This document shows, in pieces, positions 9,170 to 19,532 of a stretch of DNA of 64,000 nucleotides. How positions within the stretch are numbered: position 1 is the first letter of the stretch; every line of letters starts with the position of its first letter. This stretch comes from Pseudomonas sp. GR 6-02 (GTDB taxonomy: Bacteria > Pseudomonadota > Gammaproteobacteria > Pseudomonadales > Pseudomonadaceae): contig NZ_CP011567.1 of assembly GCF_001655615.1 (NCBI RefSeq), positions 6,172,001 through 6,236,000 on the forward strand, written 5' to 3'. Below the pieces are notes generated by a model that was not told the DNA's origin, did not search any database, and saw only the letters and a program-made list of their open reading frames with translations. Position numbers and translations under genes: made by a program.

Positions 9170-11392
9170 TTAACGCACCGCCAGAATCGGGCTGCCCAAC
9201 CGCTCCAGCAAGGTGGCCTGGGCGCTGCGCGGGTTCTGGTTGCCAGTCGGTGTATTACGGACGTAGCGACCGTCCGACTGCAGGCTCCAGCTGTGGGTGT
9301 TGTCGGTAAGATAAAGCTCCAGCTCTTTCTTGACCCGCAAAATCAGCTTCTTGCCCTCGACCGGGAAGCAAGTCTCGACGCGCTTGTCGAGGTTGCGTTC
9401 CATCCAGTCGGCACTGGACAGGAACATCTGCTCTTCACCGCCATTGAGGAAGTAGAAGACCCGGGTGTGTTCCAGGAAACGACCGATGATCGAACGTACG
9501 TGGATGTTGTGCGATACCCCGGCGATGCCCGGTCGCAGGCAGCACATGCCGCGCACCACCAGATCGATGCGTACCCCGGACTGGCTGGCCTTGTACAACG
9601 CGCGGATGACCTTTGGATCGGTCAGCGAGTTGAACTTGGCGATGATGTGCGCCGGTTTGCCGTCGAGGGCGAATTGCGTCTCCCGGGCAATCATGTCGAG
9701 CATGCCCTTCTTCAACGTGAACGGCGCGTGCAGCAGTTTTTTCATGCGCAGGGTTTTACCCATGCCGATCAACTGGCTGAACAGTTTGCCGACGTCTTCG
9801 CACAAGGCATCGTCGGAGGTCAGCAGGCTGTAGTCGGTGTACAGACGAGCGTTGGCCGCGTGGTAGTTGCCGGTACCCAAGTGAGCGTAGCGAACAATCT
9901 CGCCGGCTTCGCGACGCAGAATCAGCATCATCTTGGCGTGGGTCTTGAAGCCGACCACGCCGTAAATCACCACGGCGCCGGCAGCCTGCAGACGGCTGGC
10001 CAGCTGCAGGTTGGATTCTTCATCGAACCGCGCGCGCAATTCGATCACCGCCGTCACTTCCTTGCCGTTACGCGCCGCATCCACCAGCGCATCGACGATC
10101 TCCGAGTTGGCGCCGCTGCGATACAACGTCTGGCGAACCGCCAACACGTGTGGATCCTTGGCCGCCTGACGCAGCAAGTCGACCACCGGGGTGAAGGACT
10201 CGAACGGGTGCAGAAGCAAGATGTCCTGCTTGCTGATCACGCTGAAAATGTTCTCGCTGTTCTGCAGCAGTTTCGGGATCTGCGGGGTGAACGGCGTGTA
10301 TTGCAACTCCGGATGACTGTCCAGGCCGGTGATGCTGAACAGCCGGGTCAGGTTGACCGGACCATTGACCTGATACAGCTCGGTCTCCTGCAGGTTGAAC
10401 TGCTTGAGCAGGTAATCGGACAGGTGTTTCGGGCAGGTGTCGGCCACTTCCAGCCGCACCGCATCACCATAGCGACGGGAGAACAACTCGCCGCGCAGGG
10501 CGCGGGCCAGGTCTTCCACGTCTTCGGTATCGACCGCGAGGTCGGCGTTCCGGGTCAGGCGGAACTGGTAGCAGCCCTTGACCTTCATGCCCTGGAACAG
10601 GTCGTCGGCGTGCGCGTGGATCATCGACGACAGGAATACATAGTTGTCACCCGGGCCGCCGACTTCTTCCGGCACCTTGATGATCCGCGGCAGCAGACGC
10701 GGCGCCGGGATGATCGCCAGGCCGGAATCGCGACCGAAGGCGTCGATGCCTTCGAGCTCGACGATGAAGTTCAGGCTCTTGTTCACCAGCAACGGGAACG
10801 GGTGCGTCGGGTCGAGACCGATCGGGGTGATGATCGGCGCGATCTCGTCGCGGAAATAACGGCGGACCCAAGTCTTGAGCTTGGTAGTCCAGTAACGACG
10901 ACGGATGAAGCGGACCTGATGTTTTTCCAGTTCCGGCAACAGAATGTCGTTGAGAATCGCGTATTGGCGGTCGACGTGACCGTGCACCAATTCGCTGATG
11001 CGAGCCAGGGCCTGATGCGGTTGCAGGCCATCGGCGCCAGCCTGTTCACGGGCGAAGGTGATCTGCTTCTTCAGGCCGGCCACACGAATCTCGAAGAACT
11101 CGTCCAGGTTGCTGGAGAAGATCAGCAGAAACTTCAGCCGCTCCAGCAATGGGTAGGACTCATCCAGCGCCTGTTCCAGCACGCGGATGTTGAACTGCAG
11201 TTGCGAGAGCTCGCGATGGATGTACAGGCTGCTGTCATCCAGACCGGGAATGGCAATCGCTGGCGCCGCCACAACGGGCTCGGCCACCACCGCAGGTGGA
11301 GCGGGCTCCAGCTCCGGCGGAGTTTCAGCGATTTGCTCCACCACAGGTTGAGCGTCTTTTACGGCAACTTCAGTGAGTCCTTCGGTATTCAT
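9170..11392 (-). CDS. ppk: Polyphosphate kinase PPK1
   Basis: Makes polyphosphate from ATP through a phosphohistidine intermediate at the inner membrane. The protein has 740 residues, with an N-terminal extension of about 50 residues rich in Pro, Val and Glu before the core begins at [13 protein letters not shown]. The core runs N-domain, head domain, then two phospholipase-D-like domains. The autophosphorylated histidine is expected in [10 protein letters not shown] and the second catalytic histidine in [10 protein letters not shown] kept the ATG at 11392; shorter starts are possible because the extension is poorly conserved. It lies directly downstream of hemB on the same strand (18-base gap). 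Confidence 0.96.
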   Translation of the reverse strand: MNTEGLTEVAVKDAQPVVEQIAETPPELEPAPPAVVAEPVVAAPAIAIPGLDDSSLYIHRELSQLQFNIRVLEQALDESYPLLERLKFLLIFSSNLDEFFEIRVAGLKKQITFAREQAGADGLQPHQALARISELVHGHVDRQYAILNDILLPELEKHQVRFIRRRYWTTKLKTWVRRYFRDEIAPIITPIGLDPTHPFPLLVNKSLNFIVELEGIDAFGRDSGLAIIPAPRLLPRIIKVPEEVGGPGDNYVFLSSMIHAHADDLFQGMKVKGCYQFRLTRNADLAVDTEDVEDLARALRGELFSRRYGDAVRLEVADTCPKHLSDYLLKQFNLQETELYQVNGPVNLTRLFSITGLDSHPELQYTPFTPQIPKLLQNSENIFSVISKQDILLLHPFESFTPVVDLLRQAAKDPHVLAVRQTLYRSGANSEIVDALVDAARNGKEVTAVIELRARFDEESNLQLASRLQAAGAVVIYGVVGFKTHAKMMLILRREAGEIVRYAHLGTGNYHAANARLYTDYSLLTSDDALCEDVGKLFSQLIGMGKTLRMKKLLHAPFTLKKGMLDMIARETQFALDGKPAHIIAKFNSLTDPKVIRALYKASQSGVRIDLVVRGMCCLRPGIAGVSHNIHVRSIIGRFLEHTRVFYFLNGGEEQMFLSSADWMERNLDKRVETCFPVEGKKLILRVKKELELYLTDNTHSWSLQSDGRYVRNTPTGNQNPRSAQATLLERLGSPILAVR

Positions 11393-11410
11393 CGAATGTT
11401 CCTGGGAGGG

Positions 11411-12577
<1,167 letters not shown>

Positions 12578-12632
12578 TCATGAATGTGCACGAAGGGTTA
12601 GGCTGCGCGTTCATTTCGCCAGCACCCAGACA

Positions 12633-13265
12633 ATGCTCCAACAATTCCTACATGACTTCGGCTACTTTGCCCTGTTCCTCGGCACGTTTTTCGAAGGCGA
12701 AACCATTCTGGTACTCGCAGGCTTCCTCGCGTTCCGTGGGTACATGGACATCAACCTGGTGGTGGTCGTGGCGTTCTTCGGCAGTTATGCCGGCGATCAG
12801 CTGTGGTACTTCCTGGGGCGCAAGCACGGGCGCAAATTGCTGGCGCGCAAACCGCGCTGGCAATTGATGGGCGATCGGGCACTGGAACATATCCGCAAGC
12901 ACCCGGACATCTGGGTGCTGAGCTTCCGTTTTGTCTATGGTTTGCGCACCGTGATGCCGGTGGCAATCGGTCTGTCGGGCTATCCGCCGGGACGCTATCT
13001 GCTGCTCAACGGGATTGGCGCGGCCATCTGGGCTGCGGCGCTGGCAGCGGCTGCGTATCACTTCGGCGCGGTGCTCGAAGGTATGCTGGGCAGTGTCAAG
13101 AAGTACGAGCTGTGGGTGCTGGGCGCCCTGCTGGTCCTGGGCTTTGTCCTGTGGCTGCGGCGACGCTTCAAGAATGCCCGCTTGGCGAAAAAGATCTACG
13201 CCGATGAGCAGGCACTGAAAGCCGAACAGGCCAAGTCCAACGAACCTACGACGCCCATCGAGTGA
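12633..13265 (+). CDS. DedA family inner-membrane protein
   Basis: DedA/SNARE-associated (VTT domain) membrane protein, 210 residues. The family is tied to lipid (undecaprenyl phosphate/phospholipid) flipping and membrane homeostasis. Visible features are the N-terminal helix FGYFALFLGTFFEGE, the motif WYFLGRKHGRK, the conserved basic stretch FRFVYGLRTVMPVAIGLSG, and two C-terminal hydrophobic segments followed by a Lys/Arg-rich tail. It is divergent from hemB. Its 3' end overlaps the convergent hydroxylase gene by 20 bases. The substrate is unknown. Confidence 0.9.
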   Translation: MLQQFLHDFGYFALFLGTFFEGETILVLAGFLAFRGYMDINLVVVVAFFGSYAGDQLWYFLGRKHGRKLLARKPRWQLMGDRALEHIRKHPDIWVLSFRFVYGLRTVMPVAIGLSGYPPGRYLLLNGIGAAIWAAALAAAAYHFGAVLEGMLGSVKKYELWVLGALLVLGFVLWLRRRFKNARLAKKIYADEQALKAEQAKSNEPTTPIE

Positions 13266-14481
13266 CGCGGTTTCTACAACAGTAGAGACCGATGCCGCTG
13301 AGCAGGCTGTAACTGAGCAGCACCACCCAGCCCACCGCGCTGCCCGGCCATAGCCCGACCATCGGTGCCAGCCACACCAGCGGCAGGTTCGACACCAGCC
13401 GCAACAGCTCCAGCTTCAACGCCTGCGGGCGATTCTCCAGGGCTGCACCCAACACGAACAACCCCAACGCCACGGCGCCCCAACCCAACACCAGGGCTGC
13501 GGTCGGCAGGCTCTGCTCCAAATTCATCAAGTAACTGCCCAAGGCGATGTAGACGCAGAACTGCAGCGCCACATACCACTGCTGACGTCCGTCCAGCGGC
13601 ACCTCGAATTTGCGGAACTGAGCCAGGTCCGGCTTGTTCATCGGGTATTTGGCCGCCACGTCCGCCGGCCGCCAACCGGTGCGCATGAACCAGATCCGCA
13701 GCTTGTCCCACCAGCGCTCGGCGCGCCGGGCGTCATCCCACAACTGCGCGTAAAACTGCACGTTCGCCCACACCGGATTCCAGCTCGCCAGCGGCGTGGT
13801 CACGCCGAAGATCACCGGTTCGTTGTCGTCCTCTTCCTGGAACGATCCGAACAGACGGTCCCAAATAATGAACACCCCGCCGTAGTTGCGATCCATGTAG
13901 AGAGCGTTCTGTGCATGGTGAGCCCGATGATTGGACGGCGTGACGAAGAACCACTCGAACCAGCCAAGCTTGGGAATATGCCGGGTATGCACCCAGAACT
14001 GGTACAGCAGGTTCAACGCCGCAACGCTGACGAACACCAGCAGCGGCACGCCGAGCACGGCCAGGGGCAGGTAGAAAATCCAGCTCAACAGAAACCCGGT
14101 GCTGGTCTGGCGCAGGGCCGTGGAGAGGTTGTAGTCCTCGCTCTGGTGATGCACCGAATGCGCGGCCCAGAGGATGTTGCGCTCATGGCCCATCCGGTGC
14201 AGCCAGTAGTAGCAGAAGTCGTAGAAGACGAATGCAAACACCCAGACCCAGACACTGTCGGCCGACAGCTCGATCAAGGCCAGATGTTCCAGGGCGAAGG
14301 CATAAGTGACCAGGCCGACACCTTTGGTCAACAGGCCCGTGGTAGTCGACAATACGCCGGTGCTGAGGCTGTTGATCGCGTCTGCCACGCGGTAATTGCT
14401 CACCCCGCGCCAACGGTCGGCCAACAACTCGACCGCAATCAGCACAAAGAAAAACGGCACCGCATACAGAATGAAGTTCAT
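13246..14481 (-). CDS. Sterol desaturase / fatty acid hydroxylase superfamily membrane protein
   Basis: Di-iron integral membrane oxidase family, 411 residues. The three histidine boxes are clear: HRMGHE, HSVHHQ and NHRAHHAQ, preceded by the transmembrane segment FAFVFYDFCYYWL. The N-terminal half holds the catalytic core, and the C-terminal third adds about four further hydrophobic helices not needed for catalysis, giving a longer protein than the minimal family. Bacteria usually lack sterols, so the substrate is more likely a fatty acid or another lipid. The 3' end overlaps dedA in the opposite direction by 20 bases. Confidence 0.88.
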   Translation of the reverse strand: MNFILYAVPFFFVLIAVELLADRWRGVSNYRVADAINSLSTGVLSTTTGLLTKGVGLVTYAFALEHLALIELSADSVWVWVFAFVFYDFCYYWLHRMGHERNILWAAHSVHHQSEDYNLSTALRQTSTGFLLSWIFYLPLAVLGVPLLVFVSVAALNLLYQFWVHTRHIPKLGWFEWFFVTPSNHRAHHAQNALYMDRNYGGVFIIWDRLFGSFQEEDDNEPVIFGVTTPLASWNPVWANVQFYAQLWDDARRAERWWDKLRIWFMRTGWRPADVAAKYPMNKPDLAQFRKFEVPLDGRQQWYVALQFCVYIALGSYLMNLEQSLPTAALVLGWGAVALGLFVLGAALENRPQALKLELLRLVSNLPLVWLAPMVGLWPGSAVGWVVLLSYSLLSGIGLYCCRNRVTRWAS

Positions 14482-14595
14482 GACGCGACCTGATCGGAAT
14501 CGTTCAGCAGAGATTAGGTGTAGCCGCGAATTAACCCTATGGCAACGAGTGACAAATTAGTGGACATTTAACGCCATGAATCTGGAGAAAAGCCC

Positions 14596-15264
14596 ATGAG
14601 CAAAAAAATTGCAGTGATCCTTTCCGGCTGTGGCGTGTACGACGGCGCCGAGATCCACGAAAGCGTGATCACCCTGCTGCGGCTGGACCAGCGCGGTGCC
14701 CAGGTGCAGTGCTTCGCACCCAACATCGCGCAGTTACATGTGATCAACCACCTGACTGGCGAAGAAATGCCCGAATCGCGCAACGTGCTGGTGGAATCGG
14801 CGCGAATCGCCCGGGGCAACATCAAGGATATCCGTGAAGCGGACGTCGAAGACTTCGATGCGCTGATCGTTCCCGGCGGTTTCGGGGCGGCCAAGAACCT
14901 GTCGAACTTTGCCGTCGAAGGCGCCGGCTGCAGCGTTCAACCTGACGTCCTGGCGTTGACCGAAGCGTTCGCCGAGGCTGGCAAACCGGTGGGGCTGATC
15001 TGCATCTCGCCGGCCCTGGCGGCAAAAATCTACGGCCCGGGCGTGACCTGCACCATCGGCAACGATGCCGATACCGCCGCCGCGATGAACAAGATGGGCG
15101 CCACCCACGCCGAGTGCGCAGTGACCGACATTGTCGAAGACAAGGCGCGCAAGCTGGTGAGCACGCCGGCGTACATGCTCGCGCAATCGATCAGCGAAGC
15201 CGCTTCCGGCATCAACAAATTGGTCGACCGCGTACTGGAACTGACCCACGAAAACGACGAGTAA
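14596..15264 (+). CDS. elbB: ElbB, DJ-1/PfpI-like glyoxalase
   Basis: DJ-1/PfpI superfamily protein of 222 residues, long annotated as an isoprenoid synthesis enhancer and shown in E. coli to have glyoxalase activity. It opens with MSKKIAVILSGCGVYDGAEIHE, keeps the FDALIVPGGFGAAKNLS block, and has the nucleophile elbow cysteine in GLICISPALA. It is a single-gene unit with a typical Pseudomonas inverted repeat immediately downstream. Confidence 0.93.
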   Translation: MSKKIAVILSGCGVYDGAEIHESVITLLRLDQRGAQVQCFAPNIAQLHVINHLTGEEMPESRNVLVESARIARGNIKDIREADVEDFDALIVPGGFGAAKNLSNFAVEGAGCSVQPDVLALTEAFAEAGKPVGLICISPALAAKIYGPGVTCTIGNDADTAAAMNKMGATHAECAVTDIVEDKARKLVSTPAYMLAQSISEAASGINKLVDRVLELTHENDE

Positions 15265-15271
15265 CACTCGT

Positions 15272-15300
15272 GATTGTTCCCACTCCGCGTGGGAACGATC
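15272..15300. repeat. Inverted repeat of the GTTCCCACNNNGTGGGAAC type, possible elbB terminator
   Basis: GATTGTTCCCA (15272-15282) pairs with TGGGAACGATC (15290-15300), with one G-T wobble. The same kind of element recurs between genes in many Pseudomonas genomes. There is no T-run, so termination is uncertain. Confidence 0.6.
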
Positions 15301-15313
15301 ATTACCGTCTTGC

Positions 15314-15769
15314 TCAAGCTTTACGCGACAACCGGGTCAATATCCGGTCCAGCGCATTGGCGAACGCCTGTTTCTCGCGCTCGCCGAACGGCGCCGGGCC
15401 GCCGCTCATCTGCCCCTGCTCGCGCAAGTCGGTGAACAGGTTACGCACCGCGAGTCGATCGCCCATGTTCTGCGCATCGAACTCCTTACCCCGCGGATCC
15501 AGCGCCGCAACGCCGTTCTTCACCAGCCGATCCGCCAGCGGCACATCGCTGCAAATCACCAACTCCCCCGGCACCGCGTGTTCCACCAGGTAATCGTCGG
15601 CGGCATCCGGGCCGCTGGGCACCACGATCAGTTTCACCAGCGCAAGGCCCGGCTTGATCTGCGGCTGACCGGCCACCAGTACCACTTCGAACTGGCGCTT
15701 GAGGGCGAACTTCACCACTAGATCCTTGGCTGCCCGAGGGCAGGCGTCAGCATCGATCCATACGCGCAT
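15314..15769 (-). CDS. DUF188 / YaiI-YqxD family protein
   Basis: Conserved protein of 151 residues with a PIN-like fold; biochemical role not established. It starts MRVWIDADACPRAAKDL, the hallmark N-terminus with acidic residues, and keeps DAADDYLVEHAVPGELVICSD, LDPRGKEFDAQNM and a C-terminal GGPAPFGEREKQAFANALD. I chose the ATG at 15769 because AGAGGAAA lies just upstream and the family begins there. The longer frame reads REP DNA. Confidence 0.9.
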   Translation of the reverse strand: MRVWIDADACPRAAKDLVVKFALKRQFEVVLVAGQPQIKPGLALVKLIVVPSGPDAADDYLVEHAVPGELVICSDVPLADRLVKNGVAALDPRGKEFDAQNMGDRLAVRNLFTDLREQGQMSGGPAPFGEREKQAFANALDRILTRLSRKA

Positions 15770-15792
15770 TGGATTTCCTCTATTGAAAAGCA

Positions 15793-15854
15793 TCGCGGGC
15801 AAGCCCGCTCCCATAAGGTTAGCGCTGAACCTGTGGGAGCGGGCTTGCCCGCGA
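15793..15854. repeat. REP inverted pair
   Basis: TCGCGGGCAAGCCCGCTCCC (from 15793) and GGGAGCGGGCTTGCCCGCGA (to 15854) form a near-perfect inverted pair around a short spacer. It sits between the DUF188 gene and the iron permease gene. Confidence 0.9.
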
Positions 15855-15875
15855 ATATGAGCGCAGCGAATGCTT

Positions 15876-17774
15876 TTAAGACGCCGGCAACTGCCGCTTC
15901 TCGGCCATCCGGCTGCGACTGTACAGCACGATGATCGCGATGATCGCTACAGCCTGGGCACTCAGCGAATACGCATCAGCGTGGATCCCCAACCAGTCGA
16001 AGTCAAAGAACGGTACCGGCCGCGTGCCGAAGACCCCGGCTTCCTGCAACGCCTTCACGCCATGGCCGGCAAACACCACCGACAACGCGCACAGCAATCC
16101 GGCATTGATGCCGAAGAACAGTGCCAGCGGCAGCTTTGCCGAGCCGCGCAGAATCACCCAGGCCAGACCGACCAGCATAACCAGCGCCGTCGCGCCGCCA
16201 GCCATTACGGCGTTATGCCCCGCAGGCCCCGCCTGCAACCACAAGGTTTCGTAAAACAGGATCACTTCGAACAGTTCGCGATACACCGAGAAGAACGCCA
16301 GGATCGCAAACCCGAAACGCCCACCGCCGCTCACCAGGCTGCTCTTGATGTAATCCTGCCAGGCCGCTGCGTGGCGACGGTCGTGCATCCACACGCCGAG
16401 CCAGAGCACCATGACACTGGCAAACAGCGCAGTGGCCCCCTCCAGCAGCTCACGCTGGGCCCCGCTGACGTCAATCACATACGCCGCCACCGCCCAGGTC
16501 GCCAGCCCGGCCAACAGCGCCAGGCCCCAACCGATGTTGACGCTGCGCACCGCCGATTGCTGGCCGGTATTGCGCAGGAACGCGAGGACCGCCGCGAGCA
16601 CCAGAATGGCTTCCAGACCTTCTCGCAACAGAATCAACAGACCGGAAATGTAGCTCAGCGACCAGCTCAAGCCATCGCTACCGAGCAGGCCAGCGGATTC
16701 TTTCAGCTTGGCCTTGGCCACTTCCAGACGTTGCTCGACCTGGGCCACTGGCAAGCCGTCCTGCAACGACTGACGGTAAGCCATCAGGGACTTTTCAGTG
16801 TCTTTGCGTACGTTGGCGTCGACGTTGTCCAGAGAGCTTTCAACCAGTTCGAAGCCTTCCAGGTACGCCGCCACCGACAGGTCGTAGGCCTGATCGTGCT
16901 CGCCAGCGCGATAGGCGGCGATACTCTTGTCCAGCGTGGCCGCCGTGTATTCAAGCAATTGCCCCGGGCCACGCTTGACCTGCGGCGGTTGCGCTCGTTG
17001 CGCGCGGAAGGTCGCGGCCGCTTGCGGACCTTCGACGGCCTGCACTTCGGCTGGCGTCTGACGCGCCAGGTCGGCGATGTTGTAGGTTTTTTCGGATTTT
17101 GCCGCGGCCGGATCGGCGCTGAAGCCGGCGATGTAGGTCGCCAGGTCCCAACGCTGACGATCATCCAGCTGATCGGCGAAGGCCGGCATGTCAGTACCTT
17201 CGACGCCCATACCCAGCGTGTTGTAAAGCGCGTAGAGGCTCAGACGGTCCAGTCGCGCGGCATCGCGCAGATTGGTCGGCGGTGGCGTCATGCCGACACC
17301 TGCCGGGCCGTCACCGATGCCCGTATCGCCATGGCACACCGAGCATTGCTGGGCATACAGCGGCGCGCCGCGGGTCGGGTCCGGGGTAATGACCGGAGCC
17401 TGGCTGACTTCATAGGTCACCGCCAGTTTTGCCCCCAGCTGCCGCGCCTGACGGGTGACGTCCGCGCCGTCCTTGCGAGCGGCGATCGCGGTGCGCAGAC
17501 CGTTAACGCCCTGCTCCAGTTCGGCACGCTGGGGTTTGGCCGGCAAATCGGCGATCAACCCTTGCAGCTCCCCCAGGAATGTCTGCTGTTCGAGATACTC
17601 AGCCTCATCAATAACCTTGCCTCCCTCGACCGCCGTCGGGTAATCGGCGGCAATGTAATCGAGCAAATGCAGGGCCTTGGGCGCACCCTCCGCGGTTTCG
17701 GCCAGCGCATTGAAGCTGCAGAGCGCGATCATCGGCAGCACGAGCCACGCCAGAAAACGAGAGAAGCCAGTCAT
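15876..17774 (-). CDS. Cytochrome c-FTR1 fusion iron permease
   Basis: Single polypeptide of 632 residues for iron uptake. A signal peptide (to about residue 25) is followed by an imelysin/cytochrome-like periplasmic region, a c-type cytochrome domain with haem motif CSVCHG near residue 140, a helical linker, and a C-terminal FTR1 permease. The permease shows the two iron-binding RExxE motifs, LREGLEAILVL near residue 395 and YRELFEVILF near residue 510. The fused cytochrome suggests that ferrous iron is oxidised at the membrane as it is transported, replacing the separate ferroxidase of other FTR1 systems; this is inference. No convincing Fur box was identified in the short upstream gap. Confidence 0.9.
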   Translation of the reverse strand: MTGFSRFLAWLVLPMIALCSFNALAETAEGAPKALHLLDYIAADYPTAVEGGKVIDEAEYLEQQTFLGELQGLIADLPAKPQRAELEQGVNGLRTAIAARKDGADVTRQARQLGAKLAVTYEVSQAPVITPDPTRGAPLYAQQCSVCHGDTGIGDGPAGVGMTPPPTNLRDAARLDRLSLYALYNTLGMGVEGTDMPAFADQLDDRQRWDLATYIAGFSADPAAAKSEKTYNIADLARQTPAEVQAVEGPQAAATFRAQRAQPPQVKRGPGQLLEYTAATLDKSIAAYRAGEHDQAYDLSVAAYLEGFELVESSLDNVDANVRKDTEKSLMAYRQSLQDGLPVAQVEQRLEVAKAKLKESAGLLGSDGLSWSLSYISGLLILLREGLEAILVLAAVLAFLRNTGQQSAVRSVNIGWGLALLAGLATWAVAAYVIDVSGAQRELLEGATALFASVMVLWLGVWMHDRRHAAAWQDYIKSSLVSGGGRFGFAILAFFSVYRELFEVILFYETLWLQAGPAGHNAVMAGGATALVMLVGLAWVILRGSAKLPLALFFGINAGLLCALSVVFAGHGVKALQEAGVFGTRPVPFFDFDWLGIHADAYSLSAQAVAIIAIIVLYSRSRMAEKRQLPAS

Positions 17775-17927
17775 GAATAAATCTCAAATGGAAATACGAA
17801 GTAACACATTGTTCACTTCCAATGAGTTTCGCTCAAGCTTTGTTGGTATTTCCCGCATAACGGCGTGTACATTGGGCGGCAAACTGCTATCTCCTCGCGG
17901 TATCCGATCAGGGAAGAATCATCGTCC

Positions 17928-19325
17928 ATGCGCTCCTGCCTGTTGTTCTCTTTGCTGCTGAGTTTCGCCCTACAACTGAGTGGCTGTGCCGCGTACCGAA
18001 ATTATGATCAGGAGATGCAACAGACCAATGACCAACTATTGGTGGGCAACCTCCAGGGTGCGTTGGACCTAGTGGAGCTGCACAATCCCTGGGAAGACAA
18101 GGATCTGCTCTATTACTTCGAGAAAGGCGCCATCCTTAGTGTCGCCAATGCGCTGCCGGAGAGCCAGAAAGCCTGGCGCAGCGCTGACCAGATGGTATTC
18201 CAGCGCGAAGAAGCGGTGCCCTCCGGGGCCATGAAACTGCTCACACGGTTTGGCAATGAAATGGGCACCATGCTGGTCAACGACAAACTGCGTCGCTACG
18301 AAGGTTACGATTACGAAAAAGTCATGCTGACCACGCAAATGGCCCTCAACCAATTGGCTGCGAATGACTTCGACGGCGCCCGCGCCGACATCAAGAAAAC
18401 CCACGAACGCGAAGCACTGATTGCCCGCCAGCGCGAGCGGCAATACGAAGAGCTCGAAGAGCAGGCCAAGGCCCAGGGCATTTCGGTGCGTTACAAGGAT
18501 CTGCAAGGCTACCCGGTGACCACCCTCGATGCGCCAGCCGTCATCGAATTGAAAAACGGCTATCAGAGTGCCTTCAGTCATTACCTGGCTGGCTTCACCT
18601 ATGAAGCCCTCGGCGAACGCGATCTCGCCGCGCCGGGCTATCGCCAGGCAATTGAATTGCGCCCGAACCTGCCGTTTCTCGAGCAGGCGTTGCGCAATCT
18701 CGACAAACCGCCGGCAAAAGCCGATGAAAGTGATGTGTTAATCATTGTCCAAAGCGGCCTGGCACCGGCACGCAGCTCGGTGCGCGTGCCGATTCCGGTA
18801 CGGCTCAACGAAAACCTGGTGATCGTTGCCCCGATTTCTTTCCCGGTGATGATCCCGGACACCATCACGCCAGCATTCGACCACATCATCGTCGATGGTC
18901 GAAAACGGCCGCTGACCGCACTCAACAGCGTCACCGACATGGCCTTGCGCACCTTGCGTGATGACATGCCCGCCATCATCTCGCGGGCCATGTTCCGCGC
19001 CAACATGGCGGCTATCGGCCAGGCTGAGGAAAACCAACGCAACCCGGCCAAAGCATCGCTGGTGGTCACGCGCGAAGACCCATTCGAGGAGGCCGACACC
19101 CGCACATGGCGTACCTTGCCGGACAAAACCCTGGTCGCGCGTCTGCGGCTGAAAAAAGGTGAACACCTGTTCAGCGCGCCGAACGCGCCCGGCACCCCGC
19201 CGGTAACCCTGCGCATCGACCGCGACTTTCAAGTCATCAACCTGCGCACAATAAACACCGTGGCATTCGTCGTCGGAAAGACTTATGTGCAAACCTCGCC
19301 AGCGCCGGTATCAGGCCAGAAATAA
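17928..19325 (+). CDS. COG3014-family lipoprotein, copy 1
   Basis: Predicted outer-membrane lipoprotein of 465 residues, function unknown. The signal peptide ends in the lipobox LSGC (cysteine near residue 20), which fixes the start at the ATG at 17928. The mature part is helical and TPR-like, with EGYDYEKVMLTTQMALNQL, AFSHYLAGFTYEALGE and APGYRQAIELRPNLPFLEQA, followed by a beta-rich C-terminal half. It is a clear paralogue of the next gene. The cluster also holds ycfL, lpoB and a CsgG-like gene, which points to cell-envelope or peptidoglycan work. It has no obvious terminator before copy 2. Confidence 0.85.
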   Translation: MRSCLLFSLLLSFALQLSGCAAYRNYDQEMQQTNDQLLVGNLQGALDLVELHNPWEDKDLLYYFEKGAILSVANALPESQKAWRSADQMVFQREEAVPSGAMKLLTRFGNEMGTMLVNDKLRRYEGYDYEKVMLTTQMALNQLAANDFDGARADIKKTHEREALIARQRERQYEELEEQAKAQGISVRYKDLQGYPVTTLDAPAVIELKNGYQSAFSHYLAGFTYEALGERDLAAPGYRQAIELRPNLPFLEQALRNLDKPPAKADESDVLIIVQSGLAPARSSVRVPIPVRLNENLVIVAPISFPVMIPDTITPAFDHIIVDGRKRPLTALNSVTDMALRTLRDDMPAIISRAMFRANMAAIGQAEENQRNPAKASLVVTREDPFEEADTRTWRTLPDKTLVARLRLKKGEHLFSAPNAPGTPPVTLRIDRDFQVINLRTINTVAFVVGKTYVQTSPAPVSGQK

Positions 19326-19362
19326 GTAATGGCACGTTGTGAAAACATACAATTAAAAAGCC

Positions 19363-19391
19363 ATTACATAGCCAGCATCCCTGTTTATAAT
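19363..19391 (+). promoter_or_regulatory. Candidate sigma-70 promoter for lipoprotein copy 2
   Basis: ATTACA (19363-19368) and a consensus TATAAT (19386-19391) are separated by 17 bases. They lie about 140 bases upstream of the ATG at 19533 in an A+T-rich gap, so copy 2 and the genes after it may have their own promoter. Confidence 0.5.
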
Positions 19392-19532
19392 GCCGCGCCG
19401 TCGTTCTCGCGATACGGCATTTAAGCTCCTCTTTTTATGAGGAATTGGCAGGGCGCCAGTCTCCCTGCCGATGGGTCCCAACAGCCCGACCAGCACGCGC
19501 GGCTGCTTATACTCAGGGAAGAAGTACCCCCT

